Assembly: GCA_002509495.1 (NCBI GenBank)
Contig: DAEV01000081.1
Location: 1-25,316, forward strand
Direction: 5' to 3'
From: Methanolinea sp. UBA473
GTDB lineage: Archaea > Halobacteriota > Methanomicrobia > Methanomicrobiales > Methanospirillaceae
DNA length: 25,316 bases
Shown here: in pieces, positions 7,627 through 15,792 of the stretch
Position numbering within the stretch: position 1 is the first letter of the stretch
Layout of the letters: each line of letters starts with the position of its first letter
Notes under the pieces: generated by a model
Told to the model about the DNA's origin: nothing
Database searches by the model: none
What the model saw: the letters and a program-made list of their open reading frames with translations, nothing else
Translations under genes and position numbers: made by a program

Positions 7627-9585
7627 TTGGATTCCGCCATGTCCGGATCGGTGCGGTTTGTATTGATTGGATTCGCCATCCTCTGTCTCCTGATTCCAGT
7701 AACTGCATGGGACTATACTACTCTTGCCTCCATGGCGACGGATGGAACGCGGGCGAATAGAGATTCCTGGTTTCCTGCCATCTCCGATAACGGCCGGTAT
7801 GTCGCGTTCCAGACGGATTGCGGCGTACTGGTGACCGGGGACACCAATGGTCTGATGGATATCTTTCTCCACAGCCGGGTAACCGGGACGACCACACGAG
7901 TGTCGGTTGCCAGCGATGGCACCCAGGGGAATGGGGATTCCAATCTTCCCTCTGTCTCGGAGATTGGCCGCTTCGTGGCGTTCTCATCGCTGGCTACAAA
8001 CCTTGTGAAAGGGGATACCAACGACGTCATGGATGTATTCGTGCACGACGGAATGACCGGGGAAACGACACGGATATCTGTGGCAACGGGCGGAGCGCAG
8101 GGAGACGGGAATTCTGACGTTCCCTCGATCTCGGATGACGGACGGTATGTGGCGTTCCAGTCGGAGGCCGCAAACCTTGTACGGGACGATACGAATGATG
8201 TGGTGGATATCTTCGTGCGCGACCGGGTATCAGAAGAAACGACGCGGGTATCGGTTGCTTCCGGAGGAAGCCAGGGCAACGGCCCTTCGCTTGTTCCATC
8301 CATCTCCGGGAACAGCAGGTTTGTTGCATTCTATTCGATTGCGAACAACCTCGTGACGGGAGACGGAAATGTAATGATGGATGTCTTTGTCCATGACCGG
8401 ATATCAGGCAATACGTCACGGATATCGGTGGCAACGGCTGGAACTCAGGGCAATAATCATTCACAAAATCCATCCATCTCAAGGGACGGAAGGTATGTGG
8501 CGTTCCAGTCGGATGCATCCAATCTTGTAACCTCTGATACGAACACCGCTCCGGATATCTTCGTCCATGATCAGACAACCGGGGAAACGACACGGATTTC
8601 GGTCGCATCCAGTGGGGCACAAGGGAGTTCCTCGTCGAATCGCCCGTCCATCTCAGGAGATGGGCAGTATGTAGCATTCCAGTCGGATGCTACCAATCTC
8701 GTGTCCGGTGATACAAATTCGGCAACGGATATTTTCGTGCGCAACCGGACATCCAGCCAGACAACCCGGGCGTCGGTTGTATCCGGAGGGATCCAGTCGA
8801 ACGGAACTTCCGGGAATCCTGCAATCTCAAGGGACGGCCGCTTCTTGGCGTTCGAATCAGGAGCCTCCAACCTGGTGACAGGGGACACCAACAGGGACGA
8901 CGACATCTTCACCCACACCAGCGCCATCCGCCATAACGCGGTATTCCGGCCTTCTGCGTATAATAACTGGATCTTTACCCGCGACCTCATCCTTGCAGAG
9001 TCTCGCGACCATTATGGAATGGCGACCGATATCCCTCTCGTTGCCGATTTCAACAACGACGGCGTGATGGATAGGGCAGTATTCAGGGCCGGGAGCTGGA
9101 TCGTGGATTACTCGATGGATGGTTCGGTGAATAGCAATACACTCTACGGGCTCGGAACGGATATCCCACTTGCAGGATATTTCAATGACGACGGTTACAC
9201 GGACCGTGCAGTATTCCGAAACGGGGAATGGATCTTTGACTATGGTATGGACGGGGATGTGGACGACCGCAACGACTACGGGATGACGGGGGATATACCC
9301 CTGGCCGGGGATATCAACTATGACGGCAATGCCGACCGGGCGGTTTTCAGGAACGGAAGCTGGATCGTTGACCTCGGCATGGACGGAACGGTGGATTCGA
9401 GAACTCCCTATGGTCTTTCCACGGACAACCCTCTGTTTGGTTTATTCGATGACAATACCGTCATGGATAAGGCAGTATTCCGGAACGGACAGTGGATTGT
9501 GGATCTCAACATGGATGGTTCCGTGAATTGGAGGATGAATTTTGGCGCGGCGGGCGATCGACCTCTCATCTGGCTGGAGGAGTAA
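7627..9585 (+). CDS. Exported seven-repeat beta-propeller protein with C-terminal FG-GAP-like repeats
   Basis: A roughly 652-residue exported protein. A signal peptide (VRFVLIGFAILCLLIPVTAW) is followed by seven repeats of exactly 58 residues starting at 7786, 7960, 8134, 8308, 8482, 8656 and 8830. Each repeat reads about DGRYVAFQSDATNLV-GDTN--DIFV-D---G-TTRISVAS-G-QG-----PSIS, as in TolB/WD40-like propellers, so a seven-bladed propeller is likely. The C-terminus has about four and a half 44-residue repeats with D-NNDG--DRAVFR (Ca-binding, FG-GAP/integrin-like) and W-VD--MDGSV. The frame opens further upstream, but GAGGGGG (7615-7621) points to the TTG at 7627; the ATG at 7639 is the alternative. 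Probably a cell-surface binding or adhesion protein. The C-terminal repeats are shared with the next gene. Confidence 0.85.
   Translation: MDSAMSGSVRFVLIGFAILCLLIPVTAWDYTTLASMATDGTRANRDSWFPAISDNGRYVAFQTDCGVLVTGDTNGLMDIFLHSRVTGTTTRVSVASDGTQGNGDSNLPSVSEIGRFVAFSSLATNLVKGDTNDVMDVFVHDGMTGETTRISVATGGAQGDGNSDVPSISDDGRYVAFQSEAANLVRDDTNDVVDIFVRDRVSEETTRVSVASGGSQGNGPSLVPSISGNSRFVAFYSIANNLVTGDGNVMMDVFVHDRISGNTSRISVATAGTQGNNHSQNPSISRDGRYVAFQSDASNLVTSDTNTAPDIFVHDQTTGETTRISVASSGAQGSSSSNRPSISGDGQYVAFQSDATNLVSGDTNSATDIFVRNRTSSQTTRASVVSGGIQSNGTSGNPAISRDGRFLAFESGASNLVTGDTNRDDDIFTHTSAIRHNAVFRPSAYNNWIFTRDLILAESRDHYGMATDIPLVADFNNDGVMDRAVFRAGSWIVDYSMDGSVNSNTLYGLGTDIPLAGYFNDDGYTDRAVFRNGEWIFDYGMDGDVDDRNDYGMTGDIPLAGDINYDGNADRAVFRNGSWIVDLGMDGTVDSRTPYGLSTDNPLFGLFDDNTVMDKAVFRNGQWIVDLNMDGSVNWRMNFGAAGDRPLIWLEE
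7786..9003 (+). repeat. Seven tandem 174-bp repeats (propeller blades)
   Basis: Repeat starts recur at exactly 174-base spacing over seven copies, with no insertion or deletion between the aligned start points. The last copy is truncated at its C-terminal side where the FG-GAP-like section begins. Regularity is at codon level; nucleotide identity between copies is moderate, so the array is not very recent. Confidence 0.8.
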
Positions 9586-9842
9586 TCCCTTTTTCCTGCC
9601 TGATCACAAAGGGAATGGTCCAAGACCCGGATATCCCAAATTAAACTCTTATAGCAATTGTTCAATTACGGAATGAAGTAAATCAAACCCTATGTTACCC
9701 ATCTATTGAGACCCTGGACTTGCGGAACGCAAAATATTCAATCAAGAACGATCCTGTGCCTGCCAGGGTGCGCGATCTATACCCTTATTCTCCCTGCAGT
9801 CCAGTATCCGGTACTGAAATTCTGCATAAGGGATGACTCCGT

Positions 9843-11957
9843 ATGCATCTGAAACGGCGAATCAAGCATGCCCTCAAACACAGCTTCTTCCTGGCAGGGC
9901 TACTCAGCATCGTATGGCTTATCCTCCGTACCGGAACAAAACCTTCCCGGATTACCTACCCATGCCAGCAGATGGCGGCATCGGCAGGGTACCTCTGGAT
10001 CATCGCATACCTTGGAATTCCGGTTGCCGCACTCGTGTGGATACGGCAACGGGCAACGCCGGGGAGAGCCGCGGTGGCAATCGCCGGAATTTTATTCGCG
10101 GGGATTATCTTCTCTACCCTATATATCACGGGAGGGGGAGCGGTCGCCGGATCGCCTGCGGAGATTGCCGGTCCCGGAGCACCGGTTGCGGGTCCCATCA
10201 ATTCAGATATTTTCGTGGTCAAGGGAAGTGAATCCTATACAGGAGAACTCGACGATCTCCTGTCCCTGATGCAGGATCAGGGACTGTCCTTCTACCAGAT
10301 GTCAGGTCAGGGCGCTCCTTTGGGCCTTATCGGGAAGGACGACGTTATTATCCTCAAGGTCAACTGCCAGTGGGAGGAGCGCGGGGGAACCAGTACCGAT
10401 CTTGTGAAAGCCGTGATCTCAGCCATCCTGGCACACCCCGATGGATTCGAGGGGGAGATCGTGGTTGCCGACAACGGCCAGGGGAGGGGTTCGTTCCAGT
10501 GGCCGGAAGCCAATGCCGAAGATACCACCCAGTCGATCCAGGACGTCGTGGACTCCTTCTCAGGGGATCACCGGGTTTCGACCTACCTCTGGGACACGAT
10601 CCGGTCCCGGCGGACTGTCGAGTATGACCAGGGGGATGACATGGACGGGTATATCGTGAATGACACACCCCATCCCAGGACCGGGCTGAAGGTCACCTAC
10701 CCCAAATTCACGTCAGCATATGGTACAAAAATCAGTTTCCGGAACGGTATCTGGGAAAACGGAGCTTACAACAACACAAAACTGAAGCTCATCAATATGC
10801 CGGTGCTAAAAACTCACATCGGGTTCGCGGTCACCGGCAGCCTGAAGCACTATGTCGGGGTCGGTTCGGTACCCTTCTTCAACCCCCACACGTCAATGTG
10901 GACCGGAGGACTGGGAACCGCACTTGCCGAGACCCGTTACCCGGATATCACAATCCTTGACGCAACCTGGGTGAATGCCATACCGAAGGGTTACGAAGGC
11001 CAGGGACCCTCGACGCCATACGAGTACGCGACAAGGACCGACCAGATCCTGGCAAGTACGGATCCGGTTGCCCTCGACTACTATGCAGCGAAGCATATCC
11101 TGATCCCGCTGGCAGTCTCGGGGGGATACGCTGCCGACACCATGGACCCCGATAGCCTGGCACCGGGATCATTCGGCTCCTGGCTTCAGCCGACCTATCT
11201 TGAGATCCTGGCTTCCGGGTACCCGGTCACGATGGACGAGGGGCGGATGAGCATCCACTATCGGGAATCTGCGGTCTCGCCCGCGGGATTGGGTGTGTTC
11301 CGCCCAACCAGCGGGAATAACTGGTTCCTTGACTATGGCCCCGACGGGGATGTCGACTACCAGGATCACTATGGAAATGCCGCTGATCTTCCGTTGATCG
11401 GGGACTTCAACAACGATGGAACGGCCGACCGGGCAGTCTTCCGGACCGGCGAATGGATCATCGATCATGGGATCGATGGATCCATAAACCTGCGTAACCT
11501 TTACGGTACTGCCGGCGATATCCCGCTTTCCGGCGACTTTAACAACGACGGTATTTCCGACCGGGCAGTCTTCCGCGCTTCTGCATGGGACAACTGGATC
11601 CTCGACAATGGGATGGATGGCAGCGCGGATACACGGGACCATTACGGAACTTCCGGAGATATCCCGCTATCCGGCGACTTTAACAACGATGGTACATTCG
11701 ATCGGGCAGTCTTCCGGGGATCCACGTGGAATAACTGGATCATCGACTATGGTATGGATGGCAGTGCGGATACACGGGACCATTACGGCATGGCTGGAGA
11801 TATCCCGTTCGCCGGTGATTTCAATAATGACGGCATCTGCGACCGGGTGGTATTTCGTAACGGCGAGTGGATCGCCGATCTCAACATGGACGGTTCCGTG
11901 GATCAAAGGGTTGTACTCGGGCAGGCCGGGGACATCCTTCTGGTGTGGAACAGTTAA
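9843..11957 (+). CDS. Membrane-anchored DUF362 protein with C-terminal FG-GAP-like repeats
   Basis: A 704-residue protein. Three hydrophobic segments lie near residues 14-28, 48-67 and 77-96, so it is probably anchored with the remainder outside the cell, which is inference. Residues 120-465 match DUF362: DDVIILKVNCQWEE, STDLV, INMPVLKTH, VTGSLKHYVG, ITILDATW and ASTDPVALDYYAAK. DUF362 proteins are often found with ferredoxin-like domains; none is present here, and the biochemical role is unknown. Residues 485-704 hold about five 44-47-residue repeats with GDFNNDG--DRAVFR and W-ID-GMDGS, nearly the same as in the preceding gene. AGGGATGA precedes the ATG and a CTATACCCTTA element lies near 9778-9788. 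The two genes are in the same direction, 257 bases apart. Confidence 0.85.
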   Translation: MHLKRRIKHALKHSFFLAGLLSIVWLILRTGTKPSRITYPCQQMAASAGYLWIIAYLGIPVAALVWIRQRATPGRAAVAIAGILFAGIIFSTLYITGGGAVAGSPAEIAGPGAPVAGPINSDIFVVKGSESYTGELDDLLSLMQDQGLSFYQMSGQGAPLGLIGKDDVIILKVNCQWEERGGTSTDLVKAVISAILAHPDGFEGEIVVADNGQGRGSFQWPEANAEDTTQSIQDVVDSFSGDHRVSTYLWDTIRSRRTVEYDQGDDMDGYIVNDTPHPRTGLKVTYPKFTSAYGTKISFRNGIWENGAYNNTKLKLINMPVLKTHIGFAVTGSLKHYVGVGSVPFFNPHTSMWTGGLGTALAETRYPDITILDATWVNAIPKGYEGQGPSTPYEYATRTDQILASTDPVALDYYAAKHILIPLAVSGGYAADTMDPDSLAPGSFGSWLQPTYLEILASGYPVTMDEGRMSIHYRESAVSPAGLGVFRPTSGNNWFLDYGPDGDVDYQDHYGNAADLPLIGDFNNDGTADRAVFRTGEWIIDHGIDGSINLRNLYGTAGDIPLSGDFNNDGISDRAVFRASAWDNWILDNGMDGSADTRDHYGTSGDIPLSGDFNNDGTFDRAVFRGSTWNNWIIDYGMDGSADTRDHYGMAGDIPFAGDFNNDGICDRVVFRNGEWIADLNMDGSVDQRVVLGQAGDILLVWNS
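11592..11872 (+). repeat. Near-identical 141-bp tandem repeat within the DUF362 gene
   Basis: The block from AACTGGATC at 11592 is repeated from AACTGGATC-like sequence at 11733. The two copies share long identical runs such as GCGGATACACGGGACCATTA. They are much more alike than the other FG-GAP-like repeats of the gene, indicating a more recent duplication or conversion. Confidence 0.7.
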
Positions 11958-12228
11958 TGGGAGGGTCTTTTCTCTTCCCCTCCCTCCAAACGCAACCGGT
12001 GCGGACAGCCAGTCGTTGCATGCCGTGAAGGATGTTGCAGTGGAGGCCCTCATGGCACGGAATTGAGGGTGTCCGCAATTTTTCCAGAAACACCTTACTC
12101 CCTGATCCCTGACTTTGGTTTCACTGGCGATCGGATACAGGATCATCCATGCCCTGCAGCGGATGTCCATGTTCCAGGATTTGAAAATTTCCCAAACCTT
12201 CATATCTCCCGGTCGCGGAACCGGGTGT

Positions 12229-12423
12229 ATGTATGACGTCCTGACTACGAAGAGGATGGAGAACGGCGTCGCCGTATACTGGCTGGAAGGAAACGAACGC
12301 AAGTACGATACGTTCAATTTCCAGGATCTGATCGACCAGAAGATCAATGCCCTCGACCTGTTGGACAACCCGTCAGGCTACAAGATCGATGTGTCCGACC
12401 ACAAGGTTATCATGAAAAAGTAG
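12229..12423 (+). CDS. Small hypothetical protein
   Basis: A 64-residue cytoplasmic protein starting MYDVLTTKRMENGVAVYWLEG and ending VSDHKVIMKK. The family is not recognised. Codon use resembles the neighbours, and the sequence alternates charged and hydrophobic residues as a folded small domain would. The frame is open upstream to 12115, but the extension looks non-coding, and TTGAAAATTT at 12181-12190 could be the TATA box some 45 bases before this ATG. Expression as a separate unit is likely; the function is unknown. Confidence 0.6.
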   Translation: MYDVLTTKRMENGVAVYWLEGNERKYDTFNFQDLIDQKINALDLLDNPSGYKIDVSDHKVIMKK

Positions 12424-12492
12424 CGTTATCTGCCGCGGCCTTAGGATCCCCCTGGCACGCCTTGAAGAGCCTTCACGCGATTCAATCTCCTG

Positions 12493-12993
12493 ATGGAAAT
12501 GCCCAAAAAAAATAGTCCCGATCCGTTCGAAGGGAGGGAAGCTCCCGCGTTCTGCCTCAAAAATGCCGAAGGAACTGAGGTCTGCCTGTCGGATTTCCGC
12601 GGGAAGTGGGTGGTACTGTACTTCTATCCAAGGGACAACACGCCGGGATGCACCCTCGAGGCGATGCAGTTCAATGCAGCGCTCGAGGGATTTGGACAAC
12701 TCGGTGCCCAGGTGATCGGCGTGAGCGCCGACTCGGAGGAGAGCCACCGGAAATTTGCAAAACGCCATGACCTGTCCGTACTCCTCCTCTCCGATCCCGA
12801 CCACAACGTCCTTCTAGCGTATGACGCGTGGAAACCGAAGGTTATGTTCGGAAAAGAGATCCTCGGAACAGTACGGACCACGTTCCTTATCGATCCTTCC
12901 GGAAAAATTGCACAGGTCTGGCGGAAGGTGTCTGTGAAGGGGCATGCGGAGGAAGTGAAGGCGGCGCTGGAAGAGAAGCTGATGACAGGATAA
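12493..12993 (+). CDS. bcp: Bcp/PrxQ-type peroxiredoxin
   Basis: A 166-residue thioredoxin-fold peroxidase that reduces hydroperoxides. The peroxidatic site is YFYPRDNTPGCTLEA with Cys53; the conserved Arg appears in VRTTFLIDPSGKI and the C-terminal HAEEVKAALEE matches the family. In many Bcp/PrxQ proteins a resolving Cys follows five residues after the peroxidatic one; here that position is Met58. Cys21 and Cys31 near the N-terminus are the only other cysteines, so it may act as a 1-Cys enzyme or use an atypical resolving residue. Two in-frame ATGs (12493, 12499) are possible starts. It precedes the sulfur-related cluster but is separated from it by 133 bases. Confidence 0.92.
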   Translation: MEMPKKNSPDPFEGREAPAFCLKNAEGTEVCLSDFRGKWVVLYFYPRDNTPGCTLEAMQFNAALEGFGQLGAQVIGVSADSEESHRKFAKRHDLSVLLLSDPDHNVLLAYDAWKPKVMFGKEILGTVRTTFLIDPSGKIAQVWRKVSVKGHAEEVKAALEEKLMTG

Positions 12994-13126
12994 CCGGAAC
13001 GTTTAAAGAGTTGCGTCATGACGGGAACTCCCCTCCGGCAAAGGGGATTCTCCGACCGGCTCATATCCGGAATTTGGGTGGCCGGAACATCGGTCTTATG
13101 ACTCGTGGGGGTGCATTTCTTTTCAC

Positions 13127-15745
13127 ATGCGTGATCCCCCGGTAAAGAAGGTACTCTACTGGTGCGACCGCTGCGACGTCCCTCTCATCGGGAAGCAGTG
13201 CGGGTGCGGAGCGGAGGGGAGGGGAATTTCCCTCCTCCCCCCCTACGATGTCCGGCCGGCCCTGACCGCCGACATGGATCGTATCCGGATGCTCGTGACG
13301 GAGCGTTTCGGGGAAGTCCCCCTTCCGAAGGTCGTTCTGCTGAACAAAGCCGGGGGGATCGACCGGAACGAGCTCGTGCTTACCCACGGAAAGCAGTTCG
13401 GGTGGTTCTCGTTTGACCCGGTAGGCCGCACCTTCAGGTTCGATCTCCAGCCTGAGGCGCTCCCCTTCATCCTGCCATTTGCCACAAAGGGGATCATCGA
13501 CCTCGAAACCGCGATTCCGGAAAAACCTGAAGGAAGGATAGGTGGGAAGAAGATCAGGGTGGAGACGGATGTCCCCAACGGGTCGGTCATCGTCCGGTAC
13601 CGGAAACGCGCCGGGACCGGTGTTCTGAAGGACGGCTATCTCAGAGTTCGGGAACTACTCCCGATTGAGCCTGGGAAGGGCCAGGATCCCGGGTGGGACC
13701 TCGTCGTGGAGAGAAACCGGTACCACCTGAAAAATCTCGAACGGCATGCGATACGGGCGATCCGGCAGCACATGAAAGACCGGTCGAAGGTCAACGTCTC
13801 CTTTTCAGGGGGGAAAGATTCGACAGCCGTCCTTGCCCTCGCCCGGAAGGCCGGCGTAACCGAAGCGTTCTTCATTGACACCGGGATCGAATTCCCTGAG
13901 ACCGTGGCGTTCGTCGAGAGCCAGGGCGTCGAGATTGTACGGAGAGGAGGAGATTTCTGGAGTGCGGTCGAGAAGGCCGGTCCGCCGGCGAAAGATCACC
14001 GGTGGTGCTGCAAACTCCTGAAACTGAACCCTCTCAAGTTGTATCTCGCAGAAAAGGGACCCTGTGTCACGATCCAGGGGAACCGCTGGTACGAATCGTG
14101 GAACCGGGCGGACCTGGATATCACGAGCCAGAACCCCGCCAATCCCCTCCAGTTGAACATCTCCCCGATCCGGAACTGGAGAGCGCTCGAGGTCTTCCTC
14201 TATCTCTGGATGATGAAACTCCCGATCAATCCGCTCTACGATCTCGGGCTCGAGCGGATCGGGTGCTATCTCTGCCCGGCGATGCTTGAGTCCGAGCATG
14301 AATCCCTAAAGACCCTGCACCCGGAGTTCGCCGGCCGCTGGACAGCGTTCCTGGACCGGTGGGGTGAGAGCCGCGGACTTCCTCCCGAGTACGGAGCCTG
14401 GGGGCTCTGGCGGTGGAAGGACCTTCCGCCTAAGATGCAGGAGATCTGCAGGGACAGGGGAATCCGGCTGGAGGAACGACCTGTTGCCCGGATGAAAAAG
14501 GTCCCAAGCGTTTCCGAGTCCGCGCCCCCTCCAGTAATCCCGAAGTCCGATCCACCCGGGGATGCCTTTGACGAGTACAGGAAAGATTTTTCCCTCGTCT
14601 CCGATCTCATTTACCTCGACAGTGCCGCGACCAGCATCTCTCCGGAGCCCGTCCTGTCGGCCATGCTCGACTTCGAACGGAACTACCGGGCGAATGTCGG
14701 CCGGGGGGTGCACAGGCTCTCCCGGATCGCCACGCAGCGGTACTGGCATGCCCATGAGAAAGTCGCGGGATTCATTGGCGGGCAGAAAGGGATCACAGTC
14801 TTTACCAGGAACACCACCGAGGCGATCAACATGGTCGCCCGCGGACTGCCCCTTGCGAAGGGGGACCGGATCGTCACGACCCTCCTCGAGCACCACTCGA
14901 ACTTCCTCCCCTGGATCGAAAAGAGAAAGACAGGCGTGGAGGTCGAAATTGCGGGTATCCGACCTGATTACACGCTCGATCTGGAATCGCTTGAAGAACT
15001 GGTCACGGACCGGACGAAACTTGTGGCTGTCACCCATGCTTCGAACGCGGTCGGGGTGATCACTCCCGTCCGGGAGATCGCCCGGATCTGCCATGATCAT
15101 GGCGCGCTCCTCCTGGTCGACGGGTCCCAGTCGGTCCCTCACTTTGGAATCGATGCAGAAGAATTGGGTTGCGATTTCCTCTGCTTCTCCGGCCATAAGA
15201 TGCTCGGGCCGACCGGCACGGGGGTTCTCTGGATGAAGGAGGAAGGGATCGGACCCTCCGATCTGGGCGGCGGGATGATCGAGACGGTCCGGGTGGACGG
15301 GTATACCCTCGCGGAAGGGTACCAGAAGTTCGAGGCCGGGACCCCTAATATCGGAGGCGGGATTGCGCTCGGGGCGGCAGTCGATTACTTGAGCGGGATC
15401 GGTATGAGGCGGATCCGGGATCACGAGGACCGTCTCACCCGGAGGCTGATCGAAGGGCTCCGCGGTGTCTCCGGTGTCAGGGTTTTTGTCCACGATAACC
15501 CGGCGAACCGGATAGGAGTTGTCTCGTTTACGCTGGAAGGGCTGGACCCTCACGAGATTGCCGCACTCCTCGACGAGAACGCCGACATCATGGTCCGTTC
15601 CGGACACCACTGCTGCATGCCGCTGATGGAACACCTGGGTCTCCCGAAAGGGACGGTGCGTGCAAGCCTTTACCTGTACTCCACGGAGTTCGAGGTGGAC
15701 ACCCTGGTCGCGACCATGAGCGAGATTGCAGGGAACGCACGATAA
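13127..15745 (+). CDS. Fusion: zinc ribbon/PUA-like/APS-PAPS-reductase-like domain plus SufS-type cysteine desulfurase
   Basis: An 872-residue protein with two enzyme modules. Residues 13-27 form a small zinc ribbon (CDRC...CGC), and about 120-180 may be a PUA-like fold. Residues 205-445 are a PAPS/APS-reductase-like adenine nucleotide alpha hydrolase: SFSGGKDSTAVL P-loop at 225-236, CC at 294-295 and CYLC at 380-383. This CC-x84-CxxC spacing is the [4Fe-4S] signature of APS reductases. Residues 480-872 are a full group II cysteine desulfurase: TLLEHHSNFLPW, LLLVDGSQSVPHFG, PLP lysine in SGHK691, and RSGHHCCMPLMEHLG with the persulfide Cys829. The ATG lacks a clear ribosome binding site. No internal stop or frame change separates the modules. 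It is followed by nadA and sulfur-transfer genes. Likely it mobilises sulfur from cysteine; what the reductase-like half acts on is unknown. Confidence 0.93.
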   Translation: MRDPPVKKVLYWCDRCDVPLIGKQCGCGAEGRGISLLPPYDVRPALTADMDRIRMLVTERFGEVPLPKVVLLNKAGGIDRNELVLTHGKQFGWFSFDPVGRTFRFDLQPEALPFILPFATKGIIDLETAIPEKPEGRIGGKKIRVETDVPNGSVIVRYRKRAGTGVLKDGYLRVRELLPIEPGKGQDPGWDLVVERNRYHLKNLERHAIRAIRQHMKDRSKVNVSFSGGKDSTAVLALARKAGVTEAFFIDTGIEFPETVAFVESQGVEIVRRGGDFWSAVEKAGPPAKDHRWCCKLLKLNPLKLYLAEKGPCVTIQGNRWYESWNRADLDITSQNPANPLQLNISPIRNWRALEVFLYLWMMKLPINPLYDLGLERIGCYLCPAMLESEHESLKTLHPEFAGRWTAFLDRWGESRGLPPEYGAWGLWRWKDLPPKMQEICRDRGIRLEERPVARMKKVPSVSESAPPPVIPKSDPPGDAFDEYRKDFSLVSDLIYLDSAATSISPEPVLSAMLDFERNYRANVGRGVHRLSRIATQRYWHAHEKVAGFIGGQKGITVFTRNTTEAINMVARGLPLAKGDRIVTTLLEHHSNFLPWIEKRKTGVEVEIAGIRPDYTLDLESLEELVTDRTKLVAVTHASNAVGVITPVREIARICHDHGALLLVDGSQSVPHFGIDAEELGCDFLCFSGHKMLGPTGTGVLWMKEEGIGPSDLGGGMIETVRVDGYTLAEGYQKFEAGTPNIGGGIALGAAVDYLSGIGMRRIRDHEDRLTRRLIEGLRGVSGVRVFVHDNPANRIGVVSFTLEGLDPHEIAALLDENADIMVRSGHHCCMPLMEHLGLPKGTVRASLYLYSTEFEVDTLVATMSEIAGNAR

Positions 15746-15758
15746 CCGGTCACCCGGG

Positions 15759-15766
15759 TACATATT
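15759..15766 (+). promoter_or_regulatory. Probable TATA box of nadA
   Basis: TACATATT lies 13 bases after the fusion-gene stop codon and about 30 bases before the ATG at 15793. This suggests that nadA can be transcribed separately, with a short leader. Confidence 0.4.
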
Positions 15767-15792
15767 CTTTTAGGATAGTGACCGTATCTCAC

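Noticed and set aside
11667..12368. 233-residue minus-strand frame between the DUF362 and peroxiredoxin genes
   Set aside because: It is mostly antisense to the FG-GAP-like repeats and the small plus-strand ORF; its repeats mirror the coding strand.
13127..15745. Assimilatory sulfate reduction by the reductase-like half
   Set aside because: No ATP sulfurylase, APS kinase or sulfite reductase gene is present in the window, so the CC/CxxC motif alone is not enough to claim sulfate reduction.
14306..15763. 485-residue minus-strand frame opposite the cysteine desulfurase half
   Set aside because: Antisense shadow; the plus strand has all catalytic motifs of SufS in order.
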